Shown here: piece after piece, positions 17,190 through 25,825 of the stretch
Layout: each line of letters begins with the position of its first letter
Numbering within the stretch: the first letter of the stretch is position 1
NCBI GenBank assembly: GCA_052143535.1
Contig: JBKQSS010000056.1
Span: 198,242-262,241 of the forward strand
Direction of reading: 5' to 3'
Source of the DNA: JADGRA01 sp052143535
GTDB lineage: Bacteria > Myxococcota > Myxococcia > Myxococcales > Myxococcaceae
DNA: 64,000 bases
The notes under the pieces: generated by a model
Told to the model about the DNA's origin: nothing
Seen by the model: the letters and a program-made list of their open reading frames with translations, nothing else
The model's database searches: none
Translations under genes and position numbers: made by a program

Positions 17190-18116
17190 ATGGCCCGCTA
17201 CGCCGCCATCGACGTCGGGACCAATACCGTTCTGCTGCTTGTCGCCGAAGCAACACCCACAGGCTTTCGGCCGGTGGCCGAGCGCGGCGCCATCACCCGG
17301 CTGGGCCAGGGCGTGGATGCGAGCCACCGACTTGCGCCGGAAGCCATGGCCCGCACGCTGGAGGCTGTCGGCCATTTCGTCGACGAGGCGCGCGAGCTGG
17401 GGGTAAGTGGCCTCGCCGTCAGCGCCACCTCGGCTGCGCGCGATGCTGAGAACGGCGCCGAGTTTCTAGCGGCCGCTCGTGCGCGCGCCGGGGTGGAGGT
17501 GGAGATTCTCTCGGGGGAGGAGGAGGCGCGCCTCTCTTACCTGGCCGTCTCCAACGACTTCGCCACCGAGGCCGGAGAACGAGAGCTGGTCGCCCTTGAC
17601 ATTGGCGGGGGCTCCACCGAATTCATCTTCGGACGTGGGTCGACGGTGGGCTTTCACACCAGCATCAACATCGGCTCGGTGCGCCTGACCGAGCGATGCG
17701 TGCGCTCGGACCCGCCCTCCGAGGAGGACTTCGCCCGGCTCCAGGCCGCGCTCGGACCCGCGCTGGCCGCAGTCCCCCGTCCGGACGCCGGTGCGCTGGT
17801 AGTCGGAGTGGCCGGGACCGTCACCACCCTGTATGCGGTGGCCCATTCCATCGCGCCCTACGTCGCTGCCCGCGTCCATGGAGGTTGGCTCTCGCGCGAG
17901 GGGCTGGCAAAGACGCGCGAACGGCTGGCTGCGACACCGCTGGCCGAGCGACGAAGCATCCCTGGGCTACAGCCCGAGCGTGCCGACGTCATCGTCGCCG
18001 GAGCCATCTTGCTCGAGTCCGCTCTGGACCACCTTGGCGCCAACGGCGCCCGGGTCAGCGACCGCGGCCTGCGTTGGGGACTCCTGGCAGCTCGCTTCGG
18101 AGGTGCGCACGCATGA
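17190..18116 (+). CDS. Ppx/GppA phosphatase family protein
   Basis: A 308-residue protein of the ASKHA superfamily. The phosphate-1 loop is AAIDVGTNTVLLLVAE and the phosphate-2 loop is LVALDIGGGSTEFIFG. TSAARDAENGAEF and EILSGEEEARLSY are family blocks. It covers only the two-domain core, shorter than E. coli Ppx (513) or GppA (494), so it lacks the C-terminal HD-like domains. Expected activity is exopolyphosphatase or pppGpp phosphohydrolase. The MFS gene starts inside its stop (ATGA). Confidence 0.9.
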   Translation: MARYAAIDVGTNTVLLLVAEATPTGFRPVAERGAITRLGQGVDASHRLAPEAMARTLEAVGHFVDEARELGVSGLAVSATSAARDAENGAEFLAAARARAGVEVEILSGEEEARLSYLAVSNDFATEAGERELVALDIGGGSTEFIFGRGSTVGFHTSINIGSVRLTERCVRSDPPSEEDFARLQAALGPALAAVPRPDAGALVVGVAGTVTTLYAVAHSIAPYVAARVHGGWLSREGLAKTRERLAATPLAERRSIPGLQPERADVIVAGAILLESALDHLGANGARVSDRGLRWGLLAARFGGAHA

Positions 18117-19378
18117 GGCCGCAGGGGCATGCCGTTACCCAGGGGCAAGCTCGCTACGGGCTGGCCATCCTCACACTCATCAATCTGCTCAACTATCTCG
18201 ACCGGTACATCGCGGCCGGGATGATGCCCCGCATCATGGAGGCCTTTCACATCGACAAGGCCGCAGCGGGGCTCCTGGGGTCCGTCTTCATCATCGTCTA
18301 CATGCTGTTTGCGCCGCTGGCCGGTGTCATAGGAGACAGGTTTCCGCGAAGACTGGTGCTGGCAGGGGGCATCTTCCTGTGGAGCCTGGCCACGGTCGGC
18401 GGCGGCTTCGCCAGCACGTTTGCCGCCCTCTTGCTGGCGCGGTCCATCGTCGGCGTCGGCGAGGCGGGCTATGGGACGGTGGCGCCGGGCCTCATCGCAG
18501 ACCTGTTCCCGCGGAGCGAACGCTCACGGATGCTTGCCTACTTCTACATCGCGATTCCGGTCGGCTCGGCAATGGGCTTCGCGCTGGGGGGCTGGCTGGG
18601 ACACCGCTACAGCTGGCAGCACGCCTTCTGGGTGGCGGGGATTCCGGGACTGCTGGTGGCGGCCCTGGCGCTGCGCGTGCCAGACCCCCCACGCGGGGCA
18701 ACCGATGAGGGTCCGCCGCCAGCGAAGGTGCCATTCATGGTGGGCCTGCTGCGCCTGAGGAGCAACGCAACTTATTGGGCGGCGGTTGCCGGGCTGACGC
18801 TGATGACGTTTTCCATCGGCGGTCTTGCCAACTGGATGCCTGCTTTCCTCGAATTGGAGCGCGGCGTGAATCCGGAGATAGCCGGACTCTACTTCGGGGC
18901 AATCACCGCCCTGGCCGGCATCGTCGGAACGCTGGTGGGCGGCTGGCTGGGCGACGTCGCGGACCGAAAGTCAACCACCGGAGGGATGTCCCTTTCCGGC
19001 TGGGGGCTGCTCCTGGCGGTGCCCTTCATGGCGCTGGTGGCACTGGTGCGCGAGCCCATCATCATCTTCGCCGCCGTCGCCGCGGCGCAGTTCTGCATCT
19101 TCCTCAACAATGGCCCGCTCAACGCCGCCATCGTCAGCGCCGTGCCGGGCGATGTCCGCAGCTTCGCGGTGGGCCTCAGCGTCCTCGCCTACCACGCGCT
19201 TGGCGACGCCATCTCGCCGCCCATCATCGGAGTGATTGCCGACCACTCAAGCCTCGGCATGGCCATCCTGCTGAATGCCATCCCGGTGGGAGTTGGCGGA
19301 CTGCTCCTGGTGGTCGCCGCTCGGCTCCTCGGCCACCCAGTCATCCCAGCTGCGGCCGGGCGCGCCGTGAGCGCTTAG
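18113..19378 (+). CDS. MFS transporter, spinster-like
   Basis: A 421-residue permease with about 12 hydrophobic helices. The N-terminal LLNYLDRYIAAGMMP motif and the loop GDRFPRRLVL between helices 2 and 3 are MFS hallmarks. GYGTVAPGLIADLFPRSERSR and FYIAIPVGSAMGFALGGWLG resemble the spinster (Spns) subgroup, which moves lipids or sphingoid compounds in eukaryotes. The ATG at 18113 overlaps the ppx/gppA stop. It stands 60 bases before the type III PKS gene and could export the lipid product, which is inference from context. Confidence 0.88.
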   Translation: MRPQGHAVTQGQARYGLAILTLINLLNYLDRYIAAGMMPRIMEAFHIDKAAAGLLGSVFIIVYMLFAPLAGVIGDRFPRRLVLAGGIFLWSLATVGGGFASTFAALLLARSIVGVGEAGYGTVAPGLIADLFPRSERSRMLAYFYIAIPVGSAMGFALGGWLGHRYSWQHAFWVAGIPGLLVAALALRVPDPPRGATDEGPPPAKVPFMVGLLRLRSNATYWAAVAGLTLMTFSIGGLANWMPAFLELERGVNPEIAGLYFGAITALAGIVGTLVGGWLGDVADRKSTTGGMSLSGWGLLLAVPFMALVALVREPIIIFAAVAAAQFCIFLNNGPLNAAIVSAVPGDVRSFAVGLSVLAYHALGDAISPPIIGVIADHSSLGMAILLNAIPVGVGGLLLVVAARLLGHPVIPAAAGRAVSA

Positions 19379-19438
19379 CCCCGAAATAGGGGGGGTCGGT
19401 TGCCCGGGGCCGGCGACTCGGGTAGCCAGGGGCAAGCA

Positions 19439-20509
19439 ATGGCACGCCCGTCCAACCCGTCTGTCCGAAGCGTTGGTACTGCCTTGCCGCCGCATTACGT
19501 GGACCAGGAGACGCTCATCGCCGCCTTTCGCACCCACTGGGCGAAGGAGCATTTCAACGTCGAGCGCATCGAAGAGTTGCATCGTGCGGTGCAGGTTGGC
19601 GGTCGCCACCTGGCGGTTCCCCTCGAGGAGTACCTTGGATTGACCGACCTCAAGGCGCGCAATGACGCCTGGCTCCGAGTCGCCACCGACTTGGGAGAGC
19701 AGGCGGTGCGGGAAGCCCTTCGGCGCGCCGGGTTGTCGCCGAGCGACGTCGACCATCTCTTCTTCGTCACCGTCACTGGCATTGGGACGCCATCGGTGGA
19801 CGCGCGACTGATGAACCGACTGGGCCTGCGCCCGGACGTCAAGCGGACGCCCATCTTCGGACTGGGCTGTGTGGCCGGCGCTGCCGGCACAGCACGCGCC
19901 AGCGACACCCTCCGCGCTTTTCCCGACCAGGTGGCAGTGATGTTGTCTGTCGAGCTGTGCTCGCTCACGCTGCAGCGCGAGGACCTCTCCATCGCCAACA
20001 TCATCGCCAGCGGACTCTTCGGCGATGGCGCCGCGGCCGTGGTGCTCTGCGGCGGCGAGTTGGAAGCCCCCGGAGCGCCCCGCATCCTCGGCACGGGCAG
20101 CGTCTTCTACCCAAACACCGAGCGGGTGATGGGGTGGGACGTGGTGAACGGTGGCTTCAAGGTGGTGCTGAGCGCGAAAGTGCCAGACGTGGTGCGCGCC
20201 CATGTCCGCCAGGACGTCGGGACCTTCCTCGCTCAGCATGGATTGCGCACGGCGGACATTCGGCACTGGGTCGCCCACACCGGGGGCCCGAAGGTGCTGG
20301 AGGCGTTCGAGAGCACGCTCGAGTTGCCCGCCGGAGCGCTCGAGCGCTCCTGGAAATCGCTGCGGGAAACCGGCAACCTCTCCTCGGCCTCCATCCTCTT
20401 TGTCCTCGACGCCATGCTTTCCTCGGGCGAGGCCCAACCGGGAGACTATGGGCTTCTCCTGGCGATGGGCCCGGGCTTCTGCTCGGAGCTGGTGCTACTG
20501 CAATGGTGA
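19439..20509 (+). CDS. Type III polyketide synthase (chalcone/stilbene synthase family)
   Basis: A 356-residue thiolase-fold enzyme with the full catalytic triad: Cys144 in FGLGCVAGAAG, His280 in HWVAHTGGPKVL and Asn313 in TGNLSSAS. The C-terminal GPGF loop is present (AMGPGFCSEL). Bacterial members of this kind extend an acyl-CoA or acyl-ACP starter with malonyl units and cyclise the product to alkylresorcinols or alkylpyrones. The canonical HPGG has Thr in place of Pro (HTGG). The following genes for a methyltransferase, ACP, FAAL and FAD enzyme overlap in a single unit and suggest a fatty-acid starter loaded on the ACP. Confidence 0.92.
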   Translation: MARPSNPSVRSVGTALPPHYVDQETLIAAFRTHWAKEHFNVERIEELHRAVQVGGRHLAVPLEEYLGLTDLKARNDAWLRVATDLGEQAVREALRRAGLSPSDVDHLFFVTVTGIGTPSVDARLMNRLGLRPDVKRTPIFGLGCVAGAAGTARASDTLRAFPDQVAVMLSVELCSLTLQREDLSIANIIASGLFGDGAAAVVLCGGELEAPGAPRILGTGSVFYPNTERVMGWDVVNGGFKVVLSAKVPDVVRAHVRQDVGTFLAQHGLRTADIRHWVAHTGGPKVLEAFESTLELPAGALERSWKSLRETGNLSSASILFVLDAMLSSGEAQPGDYGLLLAMGPGFCSELVLLQW

Positions 20510-21078
20510 CGTCCCTCGCGCTCTACCTCGGTTTCCTCGGCCTGGTCGGCCTCGAGCGTTTGGTGGAATTGGTGTTGTCTCGGCGCAACGCGCGGCGGGC
20601 CCGTGCGGCCGGTGCGCTCGAGACGGGCCGTGGGCATTACCCGGTGATGGTGGCCTTCCATTCACTTTTCCTCATCTGCTGCGCCGCGGAGGCAATCCTC
20701 GTGCCCCGCACTTTCCCCGGCAGGCTGGGTTGGTTGGCGTTGGGCGTGGCCTTGGCCGCCCAAGGGCTGCGCTACTGGGCGGTGGCCTCCCTCGGTGTGC
20801 GGTGGAACACCCGGGTGCTGGTGTGGCCAGGACTGCCGCCCGTCACCTCCGGTCCCTACCGTTTCTTGCGCCACCCAAACTACTTGGCGGTGGTGTTGGA
20901 GATGGCCAGTGTCCCGCTGGTGTACGGAGCCTGGGTGACAGCCCTCGTCTTCAGCTTGGCCAACGCGCTGCTGCTCAGAGTCCGCATTCGCTCCGAGGAA
21001 CAGGCGCTGGGCCCCGCCTGGGCTGAGGCCTTCGTCAGCCGCCCCCGTTTGCTCCCGGAGCTTCACCGTGGCCAGTGA
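20503..21078 (+). CDS. ICMT-like membrane methyltransferase
   Basis: A 191-residue integral membrane protein with about five helices and the C-terminal ICMT/PEMT signature GPYRFLRHPNYLAVVLEM followed by RIRSEEQALG. Members bind S-adenosylmethionine at the membrane face. In type III PKS loci, ICMT-like enzymes such as Bacillus BpsB O-methylate alkylpyrones, so the same step is predicted here. The ATG at 20503 overlaps the PKS stop; a GTG three bases later is an alternative. Its stop overlaps the ACP start by 11 bases. Confidence 0.87.
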   Translation: MVTSLALYLGFLGLVGLERLVELVLSRRNARRARAAGALETGRGHYPVMVAFHSLFLICCAAEAILVPRTFPGRLGWLALGVALAAQGLRYWAVASLGVRWNTRVLVWPGLPPVTSGPYRFLRHPNYLAVVLEMASVPLVYGAWVTALVFSLANALLLRVRIRSEEQALGPAWAEAFVSRPRLLPELHRGQ

Positions 21079-21319
21079 GGCCGATGTGCTGGAAGCGATT
21101 CGTTCCATCGCTCGCACGGAGCTCGAGTTGGAAGGGCCCGTCCAGCCGAGCGATGACTTGCTGGCCGACCTCGGGCTGGACAGCCTCGGCCTCACGGTCC
21201 TCGCCGTTGGGTTGGAGAACCGCTACCGGGTGAAGCTGTCCCAGGAGGACGCCGTCGGCTTGCGGACGGTGGAGGACCTGGCGAAGCTGGTGGTACGGCG
21301 CAGCGAGGCGTCGGCATGA
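21068..21319 (+). CDS. Acyl carrier protein
   Basis: An 83-residue carrier protein with the phosphopantetheine site GLDSLGLT, Ser39 being the attachment residue. The surrounding LLADLGLDSLGLTVLAVGLENRY is typical of PP-binding domains. It is discrete rather than fused to the ligase. It starts with GTG inside the methyltransferase gene and ends inside the FAAL start, so it is made together with both. It probably receives the fatty acyl-AMP product of the ligase and hands it to the PKS. Confidence 0.92.
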   Translation: MASEADVLEAIRSIARTELELEGPVQPSDDLLADLGLDSLGLTVLAVGLENRYRVKLSQEDAVGLRTVEDLAKLVVRRSEASA

Positions 21320-23085
21320 GCGTGCCGTCGCGGCTGGTGGGCGCGGCCCAGCCGCCGCCCCGGCATGCCTCCATTCTGGAGGCGTTGCGCCGCGCGGCCG
21401 AGCATCCCTCGGGCCTCACCTTCGTCGACGCCTCGGAAAGCGAGGAGACGCTGCTCTGGTCCGAAGTGCGGACACGCGCCCGGGCGACGGCGGGCGCGCT
21501 GCGTCGCCTCGGCGTCCGCGCTGGCGACCGGGTGGCCATCGTCCTTCCCACCGCACCCGACTTCATGGATGCCTTCTTCGGCTCGCTGCTCGCCGGAGCG
21601 GTGCCAGTGCCTCTGTACCCGCCAGTGCGTCTGGGGCGCCTCGAGGAGTACCACAAGGCCACTGCCCGCATGCTGCAACTGTCGGGCGCCGTGCTGGTGC
21701 TGACCGACGGCCTGGTGGGAAGGCTTCTCGGCCAGGCCATCGCCGCGGCCCGGCCTCGGCTCGGCTGCCACCGGGTGGGGCCGCTTCGGGAGGCGGGCGA
21801 GACACCCTTCGAGCAGCCGGTCGAGCCGCAGGCGCTGGCGGCGGTGCAGTTCTCGTCCGGAAGCACTGTCGACCCAAAGCCGGTGGCCTTGAGCCACGCC
21901 AACGTGATGGCCCAAGTGGAAACCATCCGCTCGCTGATGCCGGTCCGCGACGGAGTGCGGCCCCTCGGCGTCAGCTGGCTTCCGCTGTACCACGACATGG
22001 GCCTCATCGGCTGTCTGGTGAATGCAGTGGCCTACCCCGGCCCGTTGGTGCTGCTGCGGCCAGAGCAGTTCCTGGCGCGTCCTGCGCTATGGCTGCGGGC
22101 CCTGTCCCGGCACCGCGGGACGCTTTCGGCAGCGCCCAGCTTCGCCTATGCGCTGTGCGTCCGCCGCATCCGCTCCGAGGAGCTCGAAGGCGTCGACCTT
22201 TCCTCTTGGGCGCTCGCCCTCAACGGTGCCGAATCCATCTCCGCCGAGGTGGCGCGGCGCTTTGTGGAGCGTTTCAGCCCCTATGGCTTCGACCCACGTG
22301 CCCTGGTGCCGGCCTACGGACTCGCCGAGGCTTCGCTTGCGGTCGCCTTCGCCCCGAGCCGCTCCGCGCTGCGCACGGTGTCCGTCAACGCCACCGCCCT
22401 CGCCGCCGAAGGGCAAGTCCGACCTGGCAACCGCACCTTGGTTTCGGTCGGGCGGCCGGTCCCGGGAGCAGAGGTCGAAATCCGAGAAGAGTCCGGCGCA
22501 GTGGTGCCCCTCGGGACGGTCGGCCGCATCCATGTGCGGGGACCGTCGGTCATGGTCGGCTACCTCGACCAGCCCGAGGCCACCCGCTCCGCAGTCGTCG
22601 AAGGGTGGCTGGACACCGGCGACCTCGGCTTCGTGGCGGACGGCGAATTGGTGGTCTGTGGCCGCGCCAAGGACGTCATCGTCCTCCGCGGTGCCAACCA
22701 CGTGCCGCAGGAGTTTGAGGAGGCTCTGGAAGGGCTCGCCGGGGTTCGGGCCGGCTGCGCGGTGGCGCTGGGCGCCATCCCACCGGGGTTAGAGGGTGAG
22801 GAACTGGTGCTGCTGGTGGAGCTCGGCCTCGGAGCTCCGGGCGACCTCGCCGACCAAATTCGCACGCGCGTGCTCGAACGCACGGGCATTCGCCCCCACA
22901 GCGTCGAGTTGCTCACGCCCGGCACGTTGCCCCGCACCTCGAGCGGGAAGCTGAGGCGACGGGAGGCCCTCAGGCGCTGGCAGACGGGGACGTTGACGCC
23001 GCCGCGCAAGGTCCGTCTTTTGGGGCTGGCCGGGGCAATGCTGAAGAGCGCGGTGGCCTTCGCGCGCGCGGACCGCGACCCATGA
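21316..23085 (+). CDS. Fatty-acyl-AMP ligase (FAAL)
   Basis: A 589-residue adenylating enzyme. The P-loop is FSSGSTVDPKPVALSH (about 179-194). VSWLPLYHDMGLIG and FLARPALWLRALSRHR are closer to FAAL proteins than to CoA ligases. YGLAEASL, DTGDLGF and the C-terminal PRTSSGKLRR with the catalytic Lys are all present. FAALs activate long-chain fatty acids and transfer them to an ACP, not CoA. The ACP is encoded directly upstream with a 4-base overlap, and the PKS two genes up, giving a plausible starter-loading module. Confidence 0.92.
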   Translation: MSVPSRLVGAAQPPPRHASILEALRRAAEHPSGLTFVDASESEETLLWSEVRTRARATAGALRRLGVRAGDRVAIVLPTAPDFMDAFFGSLLAGAVPVPLYPPVRLGRLEEYHKATARMLQLSGAVLVLTDGLVGRLLGQAIAAARPRLGCHRVGPLREAGETPFEQPVEPQALAAVQFSSGSTVDPKPVALSHANVMAQVETIRSLMPVRDGVRPLGVSWLPLYHDMGLIGCLVNAVAYPGPLVLLRPEQFLARPALWLRALSRHRGTLSAAPSFAYALCVRRIRSEELEGVDLSSWALALNGAESISAEVARRFVERFSPYGFDPRALVPAYGLAEASLAVAFAPSRSALRTVSVNATALAAEGQVRPGNRTLVSVGRPVPGAEVEIREESGAVVPLGTVGRIHVRGPSVMVGYLDQPEATRSAVVEGWLDTGDLGFVADGELVVCGRAKDVIVLRGANHVPQEFEEALEGLAGVRAGCAVALGAIPPGLEGEELVLLVELGLGAPGDLADQIRTRVLERTGIRPHSVELLTPGTLPRTSSGKLRRREALRRWQTGTLTPPRKVRLLGLAGAMLKSAVAFARADRDP

Positions 23086-24176
23086 AAGTGGACGTGGCCA
23101 TCGCAGGAGGTGGCCCGGCAGGGCTGGCAGCCGCCATTCATGCCGCCACCGCCGGGCTTTCGGTGGCCATCTTCGAGCGCGAGGAGCTACCGCGTGACAA
23201 GGCGTGCGGAGAGGGGTTGATGCCGCCAGGGCTTCAAGCGCTGGAGCGGCTGGGTGCGCGGAAAGGCCTCGGGCCTTCCGACTGGGCACCCATCCGCGGC
23301 ATCCGCTACCTGCAGGAGGACGGCTCATCGCTGGAAGGGCGACTGCCCGGCGCGGGTGGAATTGGCATCCGCCGCACGGCGCTCGCGCGGGTGTTGCTGG
23401 ACCGCGCGCTGGACGCTGGAGTCTCGGTGCACGCGCGGACCGCGGTCCGCGCTCACCGCCGGAGCAGCCGGGGGGTGGAGGTGGAAACCGACGCCGGCAC
23501 CTGGGAGGCGGCGGTGCTGGTCGCGGCCGATGGCCTCGCCTCGCCCCTTCGGGCGGCCGAAGGGCTCGACCTTCCGGCGACCGGGCCCCGTCGCTTCGGG
23601 CTCCGCCAGCACGTCCGGCTGCAGCCCTGGACGGACTGCGTGGAAGTCCACCTCTCCGAAGGCTTGGAGGCCTACGTCACCCCAGCCGGCCCAGAGCGGG
23701 TGGGAGTTGCCTTCCTCTGGGAAGATGGACGGGTCCCGCCGCAAATCTCCTGGCCGGCCTTGGTGCAGCGCGTTCCGGTGCTCGCCGAGCGGCTCCAAGG
23801 CGCCGAAAGCGACTCCGCCCCCCGCGGTGCCGGCCCGCTGAGACGACGGGTGCAGGCGCGCGTACGGCCTCGCTTCGTCCTTCTGGGGGACGCGGCCGGC
23901 TACGTGGATGCCATCACCGGCGAAGGGCTCTCGCTGGCCTTGGTTTGTGCCGAGGCGCTCGGGGCGTGCCTTCCCGACGTCGTCTCCGCCGGAGGCGAGC
24001 CAGCCGCTTTCCGTCCCTACCTCGAAACCTGCCGGCGGGAGTACCGCCGCTATGCCCTGGTGGCCCGGAGCGTACTCTGCCTCGCCCGACACCCGAGGGT
24101 GCGCCGCGGCGTCCTCGCCACCCTGGGGTTGAGCCCGGACCTGTTCTCCTGGCTTCTGGCGCACACCGTCGCCTGA
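23082..24176 (+). CDS. FAD-dependent oxidoreductase, geranylgeranyl-reductase family
   Basis: A 364-residue flavoprotein. The N-terminal dinucleotide fold is AIAGGGPAGLAAAIHA (about 6-21) with the acidic residue at the end of strand 2 (FEREELPRDKACGEG). The second FAD motif is GDAAGYVDAITGEGLSLA near residue 270. The DKACGEGL line is characteristic of the geranylgeranyl reductase / flavin hydroxylase group. In type III PKS loci such enzymes hydroxylate or oxidise the aromatic ring. Start overlaps FAAL stop by 4 bases. Hydroxylation versus reduction cannot be decided. Confidence 0.88.
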   Translation: MKVDVAIAGGGPAGLAAAIHAATAGLSVAIFEREELPRDKACGEGLMPPGLQALERLGARKGLGPSDWAPIRGIRYLQEDGSSLEGRLPGAGGIGIRRTALARVLLDRALDAGVSVHARTAVRAHRRSSRGVEVETDAGTWEAAVLVAADGLASPLRAAEGLDLPATGPRRFGLRQHVRLQPWTDCVEVHLSEGLEAYVTPAGPERVGVAFLWEDGRVPPQISWPALVQRVPVLAERLQGAESDSAPRGAGPLRRRVQARVRPRFVLLGDAAGYVDAITGEGLSLALVCAEALGACLPDVVSAGGEPAAFRPYLETCRREYRRYALVARSVLCLARHPRVRRGVLATLGLSPDLFSWLLAHTVA

Positions 24177-24274
24177 CGCTGACGGCGCGCCCGAGAGACC
24201 CCACGGGCCAACGGCGCGGGGCTGTTGCCACCCTGGAACAGTGCCTAGCTTCTCCATTCCATGCGAGCTCTGCG

Positions 24275-25375
24275 GTGACGAAGGTCCGAGCAGGCTTCCT
24301 CCCACTGCGCTGGTGGCACTGGGCACTCCTCGGCCTGACAATCGCTTGGCTTGCCATCCTCGCCGTGCGCCAGCCGCTCACCCGGTACGCAACGCACCGG
24401 GCCCTGAGGGCCATTCCCGGTTGGGAGGCCGACGCCGCGGATGCCCGCCTCGGCTTCTTTCCGCTGGTCTACACGGTGACCGGGGTGCATCTCGTCCCCG
24501 AGGACCGAAGCTTGCCCGTCTTCTACATCGAGCGCATGGACACCGGCGTTTTCTGGGGTGACTTGCTCCGCCGACGCCTCAACGGCTGGGCCAATCTCGA
24601 CCGCGTCAAAATGACGTTTTTCCTTATCCCCATCCACATCCCAGACCTGGCCGCCATGCTGCAAAAGGTAATGCCCCTGGCCATCGAGCGTATGCAGTGC
24701 AAGGCCAGTGAAATCACCATCGCGCTCCGTCACACCCGGAGCGGTGACCCAGAAAAGCCCGAAGGTGACGGGCCTCAGCTCTGGTTCCATGACCTCGAAG
24801 CAACGGTGGAAGGCCTCGCCACCCGGCCGGAGCTACAGCCACACGCCACGACGCTCGCCTTAAGAGCCACCATGGCAAGCACCGGGAAATTGTCGGCGTT
24901 CGTCACGGTCGACCTCCTCACGCCAGGTGCGAATACCTTCACCGGTCAGCTCGGGCTGGTGGGCTTGAAGCTGGCTGACCTCGACTCGGTGCTCGGGCCA
25001 TCTGGGTTTAGGCTCAGCGGCACGTTCGACTTGAAGGCGCGCTTCGGAGTGGACCACGGGAAGTTGTCCGGCGCGCTGGAGCCCGTCTTGAAGCACGGTC
25101 AGGTGGAGGCCCTGGGCGGCGACCTCGGGAAGAAGCTGGAGGTGGCCCTGGCCGATGACGGCGTCCAGTTGCTCTCGGACCGGGTGCCGGGGCGGGACGC
25201 CTTGGTCACCATCATCCCCATCCATGGCAACCTCAACCACCCGAAGCTCGACGTCTGGGCAGCCGTCTCAGGCGTGCTCCGCAACGCCTTCGTGGTTGGC
25301 CTGTCGGAAAGCCTCCAACAACTCCCCGCCCCCAAGCCCGAAACGGCCTCCCGGGCGAGCACGGAACACCCCTAG
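24275..25375 (+). CDS. AsmA/DUF748-like membrane-anchored protein
   Basis: A protein of about 366 residues with one N-terminal helix (LRWWHWALLGLTIAWLAILAV) and an extended beta-rich periplasmic part. Segments like IPGWEADAADARLGFFPLVYTVTGVHLV and GTFDLKARFGVDHGKLSGALEPVLKHG are typical of AsmA/DUF748 proteins, which are thought to handle lipid transfer between membranes. A GTG at 24275 is chosen to precede the helix. It sits 98 bases after the FAD enzyme and may belong to the same transcript. Its role in moving the phenolic lipid product is a guess from context. Confidence 0.65.
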   Translation: MTKVRAGFLPLRWWHWALLGLTIAWLAILAVRQPLTRYATHRALRAIPGWEADAADARLGFFPLVYTVTGVHLVPEDRSLPVFYIERMDTGVFWGDLLRRRLNGWANLDRVKMTFFLIPIHIPDLAAMLQKVMPLAIERMQCKASEITIALRHTRSGDPEKPEGDGPQLWFHDLEATVEGLATRPELQPHATTLALRATMASTGKLSAFVTVDLLTPGANTFTGQLGLVGLKLADLDSVLGPSGFRLSGTFDLKARFGVDHGKLSGALEPVLKHGQVEALGGDLGKKLEVALADDGVQLLSDRVPGRDALVTIIPIHGNLNHPKLDVWAAVSGVLRNAFVVGLSESLQQLPAPKPETASRASTEHP

Positions 25376-25384
25376 GCTCGTCCC

Positions 25385-25786
25385 ATGCGCCATCCCCCCG
25401 CACTGCTGCTCGCATTCCTGTTTGCCTGCTCGCACGCCGAGACGGTGGCCTCGCCCGCCACACCCAGTCCTCCGGATGCGCCCACCCGCCTCCCCAGCGC
25501 CGGCTCCGTGACGCCGCCAAGCGACCCCGGCCATCCGGCCCTGGCCAGCTCTCCTGCTCAGCTCATGGCGCCGGGCTCGGCTGACGCCATCGCCGCGGCC
25601 CTTCGAAAGCGTGGGCTGCTCTCAGCGGACGCTTCCAGCGAGGCGCTGGAGCAGGCGCTGCGAAAGTTCCAGGACTCGCAGGGTCTCGCCGCCACCGGTT
25701 TCCCGGACCACGAGACGCTGCGGAAGCTCGGCATCGACCCGCGGACGGTGGACCGGACGACCGCAAAACCTGACGCTGGAAGCTGA
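25385..25786 (+). CDS. Putative lipoprotein with a peptidoglycan-binding domain
   Basis: A 133-residue protein with a signal peptide and likely lipobox (LLLAFLFAC), a Pro/Ser/Thr-rich spacer (about 20-60) and a C-terminal PG_binding_1 domain: IAAALRKRGLLSADAS, LEQALRKFQDSQGLAATGFPDHETLRKLGI. Such domains bind the cell wall. The start is 9 bases after the AsmA-like gene, so the two are probably co-transcribed. It converges on the amidase gene. Confidence 0.78.
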   Translation: MRHPPALLLAFLFACSHAETVASPATPSPPDAPTRLPSAGSVTPPSDPGHPALASSPAQLMAPGSADAIAAALRKRGLLSADASSEALEQALRKFQDSQGLAATGFPDHETLRKLGIDPRTVDRTTAKPDAGS

Positions 25787-25825
25787 GGCCTCGCCCCGGG
25801 GGCTGGAGAGCGGGCTCCAGCGTCA
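25771..25825. repeat. 10-bp perfect inverted repeat across convergent stops
   Basis: TGACGCTGGA at 25771-25780 and TCCAGCGTCA at 25816-25825 form a stem with a 35-base loop, spanning both gene ends (plus-strand stop at 25786, minus-strand stop at 25823). On the minus strand the stem is followed by GGTTTTG, only a short T run, so a terminator role for the amidase gene is possible but weak. The plus strand has AAAACC after the stem and no T run. Confidence 0.35.
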
